The notes: generated by a model from the letters alone, not told the origin. Shown: positions 48,039 to 60,000, counted from the first letter of the stretch. The stretch is 64,000 nt of DNA from Mastigocoleus sp. MO_188.B34 (GCF_030065675.1 NZ_JASJDK010000004.1:53329-117328), one strand, 5' to 3'. Made by a program: numbers and translations.

Positions 48039-48371
48039 TTAATAATGAATATGATAAATTCTCTCTAATTTTTCAATTATTTTCTGCCGTTCAGTCGCAC
48101 GATATTCTAAATATCCATCAACTAAAAATACTAATATCCCGAAAAAAAGTAGAGAAAATCCCAATACTAATCCTAAAATATTAATAAATTGAGCATATTG
48201 CGAGCACATAAATATCTTCTCTAAAAGATTAGTATTACTGCAAAGTAAACTATTACTCGCAACAAGTTTGAGGTGCTGTTGCCAAACGACAGAAAATACT
48301 AATAATCCTGGCATACACACCACAAAACTGATAAATGCAACCTTGAGAAGCTGTAAAATATTACATTTCAT
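48039..48371 (-). CDS. Small membrane protein, 110 aa
   Basis: Not recognised. Two hydrophobic helices at about 8-30 and 60-85, separated by a loop with two Cys, and a basic, charged C-terminus (EYRATERQKIIEKLERI) that is probably cytoplasmic and coiled-coil. Same strand as the two-gene pair downstream, with a 122-bp gap. Function unknown. Confidence 0.6.
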   Translation of the reverse strand: MKCNILQLLKVAFISFVVCMPGLLVFSVVWQQHLKLVASNSLLCSNTNLLEKIFMCSQYAQFINILGLVLGFSLLFFGILVFLVDGYLEYRATERQKIIEKLERIYHIHY

Positions 48372-49398
48372 TCTGACTCTACCTCAAAGTATTTTTACTC
48401 ATAGGCTTGATAATGGAGAGCAATATTATGAGTAATATTTTCCCTTGAAATATAATATCTGGAAATATACGAATACAACAAGAATTAATGAAACTAAAAT
48501 ACTGCTTCTTGCTGCCCATACTTGCTATTCAATATACAATAATTATATTGTTCAAAAAAATGGTATGTTAGTCAATAACATATATGACTTCTTAGAGATA
48601 AATAAGCCTTAAACCATGCCTGCAAGGATTTAACTTAACTATAGAAGAGAATTAAGAAATCCCCCCCGTAAAGGGGGGTAGAGGGGAATCTCTGCGTAAA
48701 TCCTAACGTTTTTATATCAGCTGCATGACAATACAATTTTTTACAGTTGGCAGATTAAAATTATTAAATTTATTAAGTTTGTACTCAAAGTTGGAAACTC
48801 TGACTAGATAACTAGGAAAAAAAAATATGGGGTATGGGTACTAGTAATTTATCGCTATGGTACTAGTTTTTTTGGATGGGAGTCTGAGAATTACTGTACT
48901 CTAGTTAAATAGACCTAACTCATGCTATTTAAATACTTACTAATTTTTTATATTCGTAAATCAAGTGTACTCATTGCATAAATCAAAGTTGTGAATATAC
49001 ACTCTATAATTAGTAAAAACATCTAAACTTTTATGAAAAATATTGAATTATGGTATTTAGTCTAATTCTTAATACAATATATATTTTTATTTTCCGGTAA
49101 AATTACAGTATTAAATATGAATAATATTGGAAGTAAAAACAGTGTAAATCAAAATATTAAATCCAATATATCTGAGAGACATCGCAAATTTTTATATGCA
49201 TTGAAAGTACTTTATATTTTAGATTAAATGGTAAGAGTCAACTGTTAAGCAATTTAAATGTTCAAAAACTATAGGTAATCCTTACTTGTACATGTTCTAT
49301 TATTGGTAGAAATTGCTGTAATGTAAAAAATGATATGAAATAAAAATCGTTTGAACATTAGTTAGATTATTAAATCTATAATTTAAGGGGTTCTAAAA
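48372..49398. other. Intergenic region before cysK
   Basis: About 1 kb, AT-rich. A C/G hairpin with arms CCCCCC (48661-48666)/GGGGGG (48673-48678) resembles a common dispersed cyanobacterial element. The rest shows no gene; it should contain the cysK promoter and possibly a long leader. Confidence 0.6.
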
Positions 49399-50358
49399 AT
49401 GCGCATTGCTAAAGACGTAACAGAACTAATTGGAAAAACTCCTTTAGTTGAGTTAGGAAAAATTCCTCAAAGTGAAGGATGTGTCGCCAGAATTGTTATT
49501 AAACTTGAAGGTATGAATCCTGCGGCTTCCGTCAAAGATAGAATTGCTGCAAGCATGATTAACGCCGCAGAAGCAGAAGGTTTAATTGAACCAGGAAAAA
49601 ATATTTTAGTCGAACCAACATCTGGAAATACCGGAATTGGACTCGCGATGGTTGCAGCAGCACGGGGTTACCGTTTAATTTTGACAATGCCGGAAAGCAT
49701 GAGTATAGAAAGACGAGCGATGCTGCGTGCTTATGGAGCAGATCTAGAATTAACACCAGCTAGCGAAGGGATGCGCGGTGCAATTAATAAAGCCCAAGAA
49801 ATCGCCGAAAAGACAGATAATGCTTTTATTTTGCAACAATTCCGCAACCCTGCAAACCCAAAAATTCATCGCGAAACCACCGCAGAAGAAATTTGGAGCG
49901 ATACAGATGGTGAAGTAGACTTTCTTGTTGCGGGTGTCGGTACCGGTGGTACAATTACCGGAGTTGCAGAAGTACTCAAAAAACGCAAAAGTACTTTTAA
50001 AGTTATTGCAGTTGAACCAACAAATAGCCCAGTACTTTCCGGTGGACAACCGGGACCACACAAAATTCAAGGTATTGGTGCTGGATTTGTTCCAGAAGTG
50101 CTGCGTCAAGATTTGATTGATGAAGTTGTCACTGTTAGTGATGAAGAAGCAATGATTATGGGTAGACGTCTAGCACGAGAAGAAGGTTTGTTATCTGGTA
50201 TTTCTTCTGGTGCTGCTTTATGTGCAGCTATTAAAATAGGTCAGCGTCCGGAAAATGCTGGACGTTTGATTGTTATGGTTCAACCATCCTTTGGGGAGCG
50301 TTATCTTAGTACTCCAATGTTTCAAGATTTAGGGAAAGAAGTTACTAGAGTCGGTTAA
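49399..50358 (+). CDS. cysK: Cysteine synthase A (O-acetylserine sulfhydrylase)
   Basis: PLP enzyme making L-cysteine from O-acetylserine and sulfide in the cytoplasm. 319 residues. PLP Lys46 in NPAASVKDR, phosphate-binding SGNTG (75-79) with the [10 protein letters not shown] context, and GTGGTITG that holds the cofactor phosphate are all intact; [10 protein letters not shown] is the typical CysK/CysM segment. ATG start with AAGGGG about 9 nt upstream. TauE/SafE-type permease 318 bp downstream is convergent, and both may be linked to sulfur metabolism. Confidence 0.96.
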   Translation: MRIAKDVTELIGKTPLVELGKIPQSEGCVARIVIKLEGMNPAASVKDRIAASMINAAEAEGLIEPGKNILVEPTSGNTGIGLAMVAAARGYRLILTMPESMSIERRAMLRAYGADLELTPASEGMRGAINKAQEIAEKTDNAFILQQFRNPANPKIHRETTAEEIWSDTDGEVDFLVAGVGTGGTITGVAEVLKKRKSTFKVIAVEPTNSPVLSGGQPGPHKIQGIGAGFVPEVLRQDLIDEVVTVSDEEAMIMGRRLAREEGLLSGISSGAALCAAIKIGQRPENAGRLIVMVQPSFGERYLSTPMFQDLGKEVTRVG

Positions 50359-50660
50359 TTATTAATTGGTAATTATTAATTGGTAATTGGTAATTGAGAA
50401 TTGAGAATTACTAATTGCTGATGGGGGATGGAAAATAGATAGGTAAAAGAAGAAAATTAATGATTGTAGATAATAAATAAATTTATTAAATCTTCTTCCT
50501 ACTTTTAATTTTTCCTTTTCATTCCCCCGTTCCATAGCAGCTTGGGGCAATAAAGCAACCATTTATCAAGCCTAAAATCTAGATAATACAGCACTTCTAA
50601 CTTTTTACTTTTTACTTTTTACTTCTGCCCAGCAGTCCTAGTCATTTATGAGGCATTAAT

Positions 50661-50700
50661 CCTAAACCTTTGATAACTAACCTAAACCTTTGATAACTAA
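50661..50700. repeat. 20-bp direct tandem duplication
   Basis: CCTAAACCTTTGATAACTAA occurs twice in tandem and spans the stop codon of the permease gene, so the duplication could have reset its C-terminus. Confidence 0.85.
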
Positions 50701-51402
50701 TAGTATGGCGTAGATCAACATAAATCCAGAAAATAAATTCTTATAAAAACTTTGCGAAGTACTGCTAAACAAAAATCTTCCCAAAGTTAAATAAATAATA
50801 GCAGCAGCTAGGGAAAATAATAATGTATTAATCGAAAAAACTTCTGGCTGAAATATTGCAAGGACAATGATTTGGAAAAGCGCAAAAAATAAATAACAAA
50901 AAGCTACACAGTTAAGAACTTTTTCTTTACTGGTATATTGACTGCTGGAAAAAACAGAAAGTAATGCTCCACCCATATTAGTAAAACCATGGACAACCCC
51001 CATCACGACCAAAAATGGTTTTTGGAATTGTAAAACTACTTCTTGCATCCTTTTTTCAAAAGAGGGTACTGTTCTGAGCAATAAGGAAATAATCAGAAAA
51101 ATCGCGACTCCCAATTCTAGCTTTAATTTGATTTTTGTGTATAAATAATAACCCAAAGACAAGGCAACAAAAGGAAGACAAAATATTATAAAGTTCATTG
51201 CCATTTTCCGATCTATGTTGTCGCGGTCTTTAAACAATTGCAAAGAGCTAATGGTAATTGATGGAGGTAAAAGAGTGGCTAAAGTAAATGAAAAGTCATT
51301 CCCGAATAGCAACATGGTAGGAGTACCAAATACTAGCAAACCCATTCCAAACAAGGATTGAATTGCAGAGAAAACTAACACAACAATTGCTGTTGTAAAC
51401 AT
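50677..51402 (-). CDS. TauE/SafE family anion permease
   Basis: 241-residue membrane protein with seven to eight hydrophobic helices, typical of TauE/SafE (sulfite, sulfoacetate or other organic anion export). The N-terminal GMGLLVFGTPTMLLFGND and the central HGFTNMGGALLSVF are the family core repeats. Substrate unknown. A 20-bp tandem duplication spans the stop codon. Convergent with cysK, which makes a role in sulfur handling possible but not shown. Confidence 0.85.
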   Translation of the reverse strand: MFTTAIVVLVFSAIQSLFGMGLLVFGTPTMLLFGNDFSFTLATLLPPSITISSLQLFKDRDNIDRKMAMNFIIFCLPFVALSLGYYLYTKIKLKLELGVAIFLIISLLLRTVPSFEKRMQEVVLQFQKPFLVVMGVVHGFTNMGGALLSVFSSSQYTSKEKVLNCVAFCYLFFALFQIIVLAIFQPEVFSINTLLFSLAAAIIYLTLGRFLFSSTSQSFYKNLFSGFMLIYAILLVIKGLG

Positions 51403-52231
51403 AAAACCCCTCTGAAAATTATAGAAATTACAATTTTTCCATCATACTTTGGCAAATAAATCAAGATTTTTTGATAATATTTATAAGCCAAAAATTCTAG
51501 ACAGAATAGTAGTAAACTCCTCCAAACCACTAGACTATCAAGATTATTTTTTTGGAAATTTAGTTGTCAAACAAATTCGTCAAACAAGTCTCTTGAGGCT
51601 ATTTTATACTTTATTGCCCGAAGTTGATATTTTTATTTCCATAGATTTAATTATCTCTATACAGATAAATTTACACCTATCAAGAAATAAGAAATATTGA
51701 TGATGGTAGATGACACATCATTAGCAGATATTTTCTACATACCAGAAACATATCTTAGTACTGGCTACATATAAAAAATAAATCTATGAGTGGATTTTAA
51801 AAGTGTTTGCTAATATTCAGGATTTACCTTGAAACATGCGTGCAAAATTTAATTTGATTTTTTTGATTGATTCATATTAAAAATGTATTACTATAAATAA
51901 TAGTAAGTACTTAAGCTAAAAATGTTCTTTGGAGAATTAGTATCTCCAGCAATGTAAATAAAAGTTTATATCGTCAACTGAAGCTTCGAGCTTTTATATG
52001 CTTGAAGTAGATTATATGGTGTAATTTTTCATAATAATGAAAAGGTAAAATCGCTTTATTTATTAATAAATAAGCAGATATTGCTGTTTTTACCGAATAC
52101 TTATTTGTGATTTACAGTCCCATTATAGAATTCATGACTGTTAATAGAAAATATAGTATACAAAAATAAAAAATAGTAAAATAGTTTGATTCGTTTGTGT
52201 TTGATACGATTTTTAAAAACTGACCAATAAC
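51403..52231. other. Intergenic region before the globin gene
   Basis: AT-rich, 0.8 kb. A TTG-started frame (51449-51700) has no recognised similarity and no ribosome-binding site; I do not accept it. Nothing else stands out. Confidence 0.55.
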
Positions 52232-52600
52232 ATGAGTACACTATTTGAACGGATTGGTGGTGAAGCTGCAGTGGAAGCTACTGTAGATAAATTCTATCTT
52301 AAAATTATGGAGGATAAGCGAATCAATCGTTTTTTTGCTGGGGTAGATATGAAGAAACAGCGGGAAAATCAGGCAGCTTTCCTAATCTTTGCATTTGGTG
52401 GTAGTGCTTACTATAGAGGTCGTTCTTTACGGACTGCACATAAAAAATTAGTCGAACAATGTGGATTAAAAGATGAACATTTTGATTTAGTATTTGAACA
52501 TCTAGTTGCAACCTTAAAAGAGTTAAGTGTAGCAGATGAATTAATTAAAGAGGTTGGTAAAAACCTGCAGTCAGCTAGAAGCTACGTACTTAATAGATAA
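52232..52600 (+). CDS. glbN: Group I truncated haemoglobin (cyanoglobin)
   Basis: Small haem protein that binds O2/NO; proposed roles are NO detoxification or O2 handling. 122 residues with a 2-on-2 globin fold. Proximal His70 (TAHKK, F8), Tyr22 (B10), Gln43 and Gln47 (E-helix) and FFAGVDM are present. Position 46 is Asn and 117 is Ser, so the bis-His (His46) and covalent haem link (His117) described for Synechocystis GlbN should be absent. ATG start; no nif genes nearby, unlike the Nostoc commune glbN locus. Confidence 0.93.
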   Translation: MSTLFERIGGEAAVEATVDKFYLKIMEDKRINRFFAGVDMKKQRENQAAFLIFAFGGSAYYRGRSLRTAHKKLVEQCGLKDEHFDLVFEHLVATLKELSVADELIKEVGKNLQSARSYVLNR

Positions 52601-53208
52601 GTATTACTCAACCAGAATTTTTAGGGATATTTGCATTAATTTAGAAGCAAGCTAATTAAATAGCTGAGTAAATAATCAATAATAGAACGAGAGTAAAAAG
52701 TAATATTTACTCTTAAATATCACATTGTCACTTGTAAAAATAACATTATCACTTGATTATTTGGAGAAAAGTCATCAAAAATAAAACTTGCTATAGATTC
52801 TCAATATTATATAAATAAGCTTATAGTTTTGTTCTATTGGAGTTGAATTTGCTTTGCGAACAATTCACTTATAAAAAGATATTCTATGAGCTTGATGTTT
52901 TATAAGTTTGAAAGATGAGTGTGAAAGCAAAGCTTGAAATTTAGGTACTTTGGTGTGTATATTCAAAGTCTCCTATTGCTGTAATACGTATTTCTCTACG
53001 ACATCGATTCGGATAAATTTTGGTTTAACAAAATCTTGAATATTAAGGTTGAATATTAAAATATATTGTCCAGTAAGTGCTTATTTGTTTTTTGTTGATT
53101 TAACCGTGCGCCAAAATTGTCATACTAAAAAATGTCGCGCTGGTCTATAGTTACTAACGAATGAAATCTGTATAATCCAAGATCGCTATAAAAATGTGAG
53201 TGTGAGTG
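52601..53208. other. Intergenic region
   Basis: About 0.6 kb of AT-rich DNA with no supportable gene. It holds the promoter of the DUF2079 gene. Confidence 0.6.
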
Positions 53209-54813
53209 ATGTTGTTGAAATGGCAAAAAACACCGGGTTTGAGACTCGCGGTGGGTGCAACGATCGCATTTTTCATTATCTGTTTAATTTTGACAGTGCA
53301 TCGTTATTTCAGTTTTTATGCTTCTTTCGATCAGGGAATTTTTAATCAGGTTTTTTGGAATAATCTTCACGGTCGCTTTTTTCAGAGTTCCCTCTCTTCA
53401 AGTCTTTCCACTAATGTTGTCCATGCTGGGGAAATAGCAAAGGTTTACTACCATCGTCTCGGACAGCATTTTACCCCAGCTTTATTGATTTGGTGGCCAA
53501 TTTATGCATTATTTCCCACAGCAGGAACCTTAGCAGTATTACTGGTTGTGTTAATTACTGCTGGGGGTGTGGTTTTATATTTTTTGGCGCGGGAATATTT
53601 GGAACCACCATTAGCGGGAATGATTACCGCTAGTTACTATGCTGCAAACGCGGTAATTGGTCCGACCTTATGTAATTTCCATGATATTAGCCAGATTCCT
53701 CTATTTATTTTTAGCCTATTGCTAGCAATGGAAAAGCGTTGTTGGTGGTTGTTTTGGCTCCTAGCAATTTTAATTTTGGCTGTACGGGAAGATGCTGGGG
53801 TGAGCTTATTTGGCGTTGGGGTTTACATGGTTTTGAGCAAACGCTTCCCCCGTGCTGGACTAGCTGTTTGTACCCTTAGTTTTGGTTATATGTTATTGCT
53901 GACCAATGCAATTATGCCAATATTCTCCGAGGATATTTCCAAACGCTTCATGTTGGAAAGGTTTGGACAATATACCGATGCTCAAGAAGCATCAACTCTG
54001 GACATTATCTGGGGAATGGTTAGTAATCCTTGGCGATTAATTGTAGAACTAGTAACTCCAGTTGATAGAACTATTAGATATTTACTAGGTCAATGGTTAC
54101 CCTTAGCTTTTATCCCTGCAATATCTCCACCTGCTTGGGCGATCGCCGGTTTTCCATTACTAAAACTATTTTTGGGTAAAGGTCAGTCAGTATTAGCAAT
54201 TACTATTCGTTACGCTTTGAGCGTGGTTCCGGGTTTATTTTATGGTGCAATTATTTGGTGGTCAAAACATCCAGATAAATTTAAACCATCATTTCGTCGT
54301 TTTTGGGTTGCTTGTATTTCCTTATCCATATTTTTTAGTTTTACATCTAACCCCAACCAAACCTTTTATTTTGTTATCCCCGACTCAATTAAACCTTGGG
54401 TGTATGTATCTCTACCAGAACAATGGCGTCATGTAGCTGCTATGCGTCCTTTAATGGCGCAAATTCCTGAGGAGGCGAGCGTTTCTGCTACAACTTATAT
54501 TGTTCCTCATCTTTCCAGTCGTCGAGAAATTTTACGCTTACCTATGCTTAAACTGGAAAACGACGAGCGAAAAGTAATACAGGTTGATTATGCCATAGCT
54601 GATATTGGGCGACTGCAGAAATATCAAGTAGCATTTAAAGGCGATCGCCATCTACTAGAAAGAATAGTTAAACTTATTGATCAAGTAACAACAGATCAGG
54701 AATACGGGGTAATTGGCTTTGAAGATGGTGTTATTTTACTGAAAAAAGCTACCGTAGATAACGAGCAAGCACGCTCTGCTTGGAATGATTTCCGTCAAAA
54801 ACTATCGGTCTAA
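53209..54813 (+). CDS. DUF2079 family integral membrane protein
   Basis: 534-residue polytopic membrane protein with about nine or ten helices. The DUF2079 core is visible: SFYASFDQGIFNQVFWNNLHGR near residues 35-55, HFTPALLIWWPIYALFPT, and the AxREDAG motif (VREDAGVSL). The C-terminal 130 residues are soluble with GEEASVSATTYIVPHLSSR. The family may include glycosyltransferase-like membrane enzymes, with no proven activity. I start at ATG 53209; a GTG one codon earlier is also possible. A GT4 enzyme follows 0.7 kb downstream. Confidence 0.87.
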   Translation: MLLKWQKTPGLRLAVGATIAFFIICLILTVHRYFSFYASFDQGIFNQVFWNNLHGRFFQSSLSSSLSTNVVHAGEIAKVYYHRLGQHFTPALLIWWPIYALFPTAGTLAVLLVVLITAGGVVLYFLAREYLEPPLAGMITASYYAANAVIGPTLCNFHDISQIPLFIFSLLLAMEKRCWWLFWLLAILILAVREDAGVSLFGVGVYMVLSKRFPRAGLAVCTLSFGYMLLLTNAIMPIFSEDISKRFMLERFGQYTDAQEASTLDIIWGMVSNPWRLIVELVTPVDRTIRYLLGQWLPLAFIPAISPPAWAIAGFPLLKLFLGKGQSVLAITIRYALSVVPGLFYGAIIWWSKHPDKFKPSFRRFWVACISLSIFFSFTSNPNQTFYFVIPDSIKPWVYVSLPEQWRHVAAMRPLMAQIPEEASVSATTYIVPHLSSRREILRLPMLKLENDERKVIQVDYAIADIGRLQKYQVAFKGDRHLLERIVKLIDQVTTDQEYGVIGFEDGVILLKKATVDNEQARSAWNDFRQKLSV

Positions 54814-55524
54814 TAACGTAAGTTGTTAGTAATTTTTCTATTCCCATTAGTTTTGAGGAATTTTAGAGACGTATTAGCGCCTAGCATTAAGCCTAGACGT
54901 TATAGCGCTACGCGCAAGTAAAAAGTAAAAAGTAAAAAGCCTAATACGTGTGGCTTTTAGGGTTAATACATGTCCTAACGTAACTTCGTAGTGCTATACT
55001 TCAACTTCAGTTGGATCCGGCGTTCGCGTAGCGTGTCAATAAACACGCAAAATGCCCCCCTGTGGTGTTCACTGTTCGCTTTAGCGTGGGCTAAAGTGCG
55101 TTCTAAGACGCCGACACCGTATTGCGTGCTCGTTCCGAAGGAAAGGGCGCGCAATCATTTTACATACCTCCGAGAGTTTCGACTACAAACAAGTAGGTCA
55201 TATTTAACAGAAACTGGTAGTTTTCTTAGAAAAATAAAGCCATCAAAACTGATAAAAAACTCAAATCGTTGATCGCGAAAAGTAGAATATTACTTTTAGT
55301 AGTGTTAAAACTACTTTTAGTTATGCAAGATTATTTATTCGTAGGAAGAAAATGCTTTCATAGAAGTTAAAAATTTAACCTTTTAATGGCGTTTTTAAAC
55401 TTAATATTCAAGCTTTGCAACTAATCTTGTTTTAGTTTGTATTGATATTGTTTTGAGTTTATCTGGAAAAATTATTTATTCGACTTGGAATGAGAGGTCT
55501 TGAAAGTTAGGGGATAAGAAATAT
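54814..55524. other. Intergenic region with REP-like repeats
   Basis: GC-rich degenerate blocks at about 54865-54920 and 55015-55145 (GGCGTTCGCGTAGCGTGTC, CTTTAGCGTGGGCTAAAG) surrounded by AT-rich DNA. The 93-codon frame across it is translated repeat, not a gene. Confidence 0.6.
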
Positions 55525-56715
55525 ATGAAAATACTAGTACTTACTTGGGAGTTTCCACCACGTATTGTTGGGGGAATTGCTCGTCATGTTGCAGAGCTAT
55601 ATCCAGAAATAGTCAAGCTGGGACATGATGTTCATTTAATAACACCAGAATTTGGTCATGCACCGATGTATGAAGTGGTGGAAGGAATTAAAGTACATCG
55701 AGTTCCAGTTGCTCATGGTAATGATTTTTTCCACTGGGTAAACAACATGAACCAGAGTATGGGTATTCATGGTGGTAAAGTAATCCTCGAAGAAGGTCAA
55801 TTTGATATTATTCATGCCCATGATTGGGTTGTTGGAGATGCAGCCATTGCTCTCAAATATCATTTTAAAATTCCCTTACTAGTGACAATTCATGCTACAG
55901 AAGCAGGACGTCATAACGGTATTTACACAGCAACTCAACGTTATATTAACGGAAAAGAAAAATCATTAGCCCATGAAGCTTGGCGAATTATTGTTTGTAC
56001 CGACTACATGCGTCGGGAGGTAGAAAGAGCGCTCCATAGCCCTTGGGGTAAAATGGATGTGATTTACAACGGAATTCGCCCAGAAAAGAAACAACATCAA
56101 GAAACCTTTCATCGTCAAGACTTTCGTCGCCAGTTTGCTGAAGATGGTGAAAAAATAGTTTACTATGTCGGTCGTATGACCCATGAGAAAGGTGTATCTG
56201 TATTATTAGATGCAGCCCCCAAAGTTTTATGGGAAATGGGAGGTTACGTCAAATTTGTGATTATTGGTGGTGGTAACTCAGATCGTCTCAAACAACAAGC
56301 TTGGAATTTAGGTATTTCTCATAAATGCTACTTCACTGGTTTTATCACTGATGAATATTTAGATAAATTTCAGACAATTGCTGATTGTGCTGTATTTCCC
56401 AGTCTTTATGAACCATTTGGTATCGTTGCATTAGAAAGTTTTGCTGCTCGCGTACCTGTAGTAGTATCTGATACCTGTGGTTTACCAGAAGTGGTCAAAC
56501 ACACCAAAACAGGTATAGTCACCCATACAAATAATCCAGATTCTTTAGCTTGGGGAATCTTAGAAGTTTTGAAAAATCCTGGTTATCAGAAATGGTTGAT
56601 AGATAATGCTTATGAGGATTTGGAAAGACGGTTTAACTGGCCTAAAATCGCCCAACAAACTGAAGATGTATATTGTAAATTAGTTGGAGAAAGAAAAGAA
56701 GTAGAGTGGTTGTAA
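55525..56715 (+). CDS. Family-4 glycosyltransferase
   Basis: GT-B fold retaining glycosyltransferase, 396 residues. The N-terminal domain starts MKILVLTWEFPPRIVGGIARH; nucleotide-sugar binding in the C-terminal half includes VYYVGRMTHEKGV and the E-x7-E motif in SLYEPFGIVALE. Resemblance to starch/glycogen synthase and other GT4 enzymes is clear, but the acceptor (polysaccharide, lipid or protein) is not determined. No membrane helices. Alone on the plus strand, followed by the palindrome at 56944 and a minus-strand kinase gene. Confidence 0.9.
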   Translation: MKILVLTWEFPPRIVGGIARHVAELYPEIVKLGHDVHLITPEFGHAPMYEVVEGIKVHRVPVAHGNDFFHWVNNMNQSMGIHGGKVILEEGQFDIIHAHDWVVGDAAIALKYHFKIPLLVTIHATEAGRHNGIYTATQRYINGKEKSLAHEAWRIIVCTDYMRREVERALHSPWGKMDVIYNGIRPEKKQHQETFHRQDFRRQFAEDGEKIVYYVGRMTHEKGVSVLLDAAPKVLWEMGGYVKFVIIGGGNSDRLKQQAWNLGISHKCYFTGFITDEYLDKFQTIADCAVFPSLYEPFGIVALESFAARVPVVVSDTCGLPEVVKHTKTGIVTHTNNPDSLAWGILEVLKNPGYQKWLIDNAYEDLERRFNWPKIAQQTEDVYCKLVGERKEVEWL

Positions 56716-57049
56716 TTAATAATTGGTAATTGGTAATGGTAATATCAAATCCGTTAGCATCGGAATTATATATTTTGTATGAACAAAGGTTCAGAGTTTT
56801 TTCAATCACCTTTTAAATCATTCCAAAGTAAACGGAAAGGATATAATTTGTTGCTAAAGTAGGGTGTATTAGGCGCGCAAAAAAAAATCTTTTTTTGTTC
56901 GCCTTTATAACCCAATACGGTTCAGATAAGCCTACATTTCTTGGTAGAGACGCGATATATCGCGTCTCTACAGTGCAATTTGTTTTCAAAAAAGTCTTAA
57001 CTGAACTGTATTGCTTTATAACCGCGTCATAACGCACCGTCATATAAGA
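56716..57049. other. Intergenic region between convergent genes
   Basis: 334 bp with TTGGTAAT-type repeats at 56718-56745, a degenerate GTGTATTAGGCGCGC element at 56863-56880 and the palindrome at 56944-56971. Confidence 0.6.
56944..56971. repeat. 28-bp perfect palindrome, GTAGAGACGCG family
   Basis: 14+14 perfect inverted repeat (GTAGAGACGCGATA and its complement). Same outer sequence as 1340-1367, with compensated centre (ATA/TAT versus ACA/TGT). Confidence 0.9.
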
Positions 57050-60000
57050 TTAACGATTATTATTTTTTGCTCTTTTGGCTAAAGTTGCTACAACTGTAGC
57101 TAACTCAGTAGGGTCTACAGGTTTAGGTAAATGTAGCTGATAACCTTCTTCCAGAGCGCGAATTCTATCTTCAGCCTTACAAGACATGGTTAAAGCTGCT
57201 GCTGGTATATCCGAAACCACATTAGCTTTAGGAAGATTATTATCAACCAATTTGCGATCGCGTAATTTTTGGAGCAAGGTAAGACCATCCCCATCCATCA
57301 TTCTAATGTCGCTAACCAGGACTTCTGCTCGCCAATGTCTTAAAAGTTGCACAGCCTCTGAAACTGAATCAACAGTTCTGACAATAGCTTGATATTTTCT
57401 GAGGATAGTGTAGATTAATTCGCGACTCTCAGATTCACTATCCACAACCAAAACTTTCAGTTCTTTGAGGTAAGAGGAGACAAATGAAGAGTTGCAGTAG
57501 GTAACAGCTAAGGATCTATCACTAATACATGTATCTCGCTCATTAACTTGGTCTTTTTTTCTTGGTAGTAGTGGTAATTTTACACTGAATATTGTACCTT
57601 TGATGTCACTGCGATTTTCCACATTGATCACACCACCATGCAGTTCCACTAGATGACGAACTATTGCTAAACCTAAGCCTAAACCTCCGTAAGACCTACT
57701 AATGGAGATATCACCTTGATAAAACAACTCAAAAATGTGCGGGAGTCGTTCCCGACTAATTCCAATCCCCGTATCGATAACTTGAATTTGGATATATTCG
57801 GTAACTGGTAATTCTTCTTCCTGGAAACTTAGGACATCTTTTTGACCTATTACCAGAGACTCAGAAACTTTAATTTGTGAAAGCTCAATCGTCACCTTAC
57901 CACCTTGAGGGGTAAACTTGATTGCATTGGAAAGCAAATTCCAAATAATTTGTTCTAAACGATCTGAATCTCCTGGAATTGTTCTAATATCATCTTCCAG
58001 TATTGTTTTAACTTGAATTTTCTTCGCCTGAGCAGCAACACTTAGGGTTTTAACTACTCTTTGAATGATAGTAACTAAATTACAATCTTCTACCCGCAAA
58101 CATAGTTTACCTCTAAGAGCGCGGGAAACATCAAGTAAATCTTCAACTAGTTGGGTTTGAGTTTTAGCATTACGCTCAATGATTTCTAACGCTTGTGCTT
58201 TTTTCTTCGGATCTAAATGTTGTCGAGAACGCAACAATTGCGCCCAACCGAGAATAGCGTTAAGAGGCGATCGCAACTCATGGGAAAGAACAGCTAAAAA
58301 ATCATCTTTGAAGCGGTTGGTGGCTTTTAGTTGTTCGATTTGCTGTTGATGGCAATTAATTAATTGTAGACGCTCCATTGCAACAGTAATTTGGTCGCAT
58401 ACGGTTTGCATCATTACTAATTCATCTGGCTGAAAATTGGAGGAACTGTAACTACTTAATACGAGTATTCCTAATAATTTATTTTGGATGATTAAAGGAT
58501 AAATATAACCAGATTTAATACCTATTTGCCTCAGTTGTTCTGTTTCTATTTCTGTTCCTGTTTGCACGCAATCTAATACAATTGTATCCCGTTGTTTTGC
58601 TACGGTTCCATAAATTCCTCTGTCTATTGGTAAATTATCAATTTCCTCCGCTATTTCTGTGCTAATACCGCTATGGGATAATAAGTGTAATATCTGAGAC
58701 TTGTCATCAACTGCATAATAAAAATAAGCATCTAAATCTATTAATTCAGTCAATTTAAAGAATAACTGATTGATAAATTCTTTTGGTTCTTGCTTAAATA
58801 ATAAATTACTGCTAGTTTCTGCTAAAAATTTGAGTTTTTGGTCGTCTAAGGATAATGCTTTCTCTGTCTGTTTAAACTTAGTAATATCTTGTATAAATAC
58901 TACTCCTGTAGAATTATGACCATCTATCGCTGGTAAAGTATCAGCATAAATCATCAATGATTGAATATCTTCTGGCGTATGCCAATTAATTTCCAAACCA
59001 TCTAATTTTTTACCACTAACTATTTGAAATCCTGGCGTTTCTTCTGGAGGAATAGAATTTCCGAATACATCGGTAAAGTAATATTCACTTGTATTTTTAG
59101 AATTTAAATGAAAGTTAAGAAATCCATGAATAACAAATTTTTCTGCTGCTTGATTCGCAAAAATTATCTTTGCTGTTTTCGGTTCTATTAATAATAAAGG
59201 TATAGGCATTAAATTTAATAAATCTTCTAGCCATTTTTGCCTATGTTTTAAAGTTGCTTGAGCTTTTTTTTTCTCGCTTAAATCAAAAACAAAAGTTACG
59301 AATTTATTTTTACTTGTACCTTGTCGTACATGATTAATAAGGACAGGTATGTAAGCCCCATCTTTGCGAATAAATTCTTTCTCATAGGGCGTACAAACAC
59401 CTTTTTCCCTTGCTTCATTCAACCTTTGTCTATCTAAATTTAAGTATTCTGGCGGTGTGAGTTTTTGCCAATTAATTGTACCTGCAATTATATCGGAATG
59501 CTTATAACCAATTATCCGCAGAAACTCTGTATTGGCTTGCTCGATAGCGCCATTACTATCGCTAAACAAAATACCCATAATGTTAGCACCAACCAAAGTT
59601 TTGAGTTTTGCTTTATTTTCTTGCTCGCTTTGCACCTCTCCTTTAAGTAGATCACATTGATGAATAATTCTTTCGATTTGGATTGCATATTGCCAAATCA
59701 ATAGAGTAAATACAAATATAATCGTTGCAATAACTAAGGATATGGCAAATTCTGCCTCATACATTTTGGCATGATAACCCTGCAAAATTAACCACCCAGC
59801 ACCAACCGGAGTAACTGCGGTAAGTACGAGTAATCTACGTATAAGGGAGCTTTCATCGGTATTTTTAGTAATTAACCGCATTATCCCTAAATCTGCACGG
59901 GCTGAGAGAATACCAGCACAAAAGACTGCAAAGCCAACTACTGTACCTAATACCATAGAAGCATAGGCAACCCTACCATCAAGTCTTTTAACTTGATATG

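Noticed and set aside
51449..51700. 83-codon frame with TTG start
   Set aside because: No ribosome-binding site, AT-rich low-quality sequence, no recognised similarity.
54991..55272. 93-codon plus-strand frame
   Set aside because: Overlaps GC-rich repeat units; composition is that of translated repeat.
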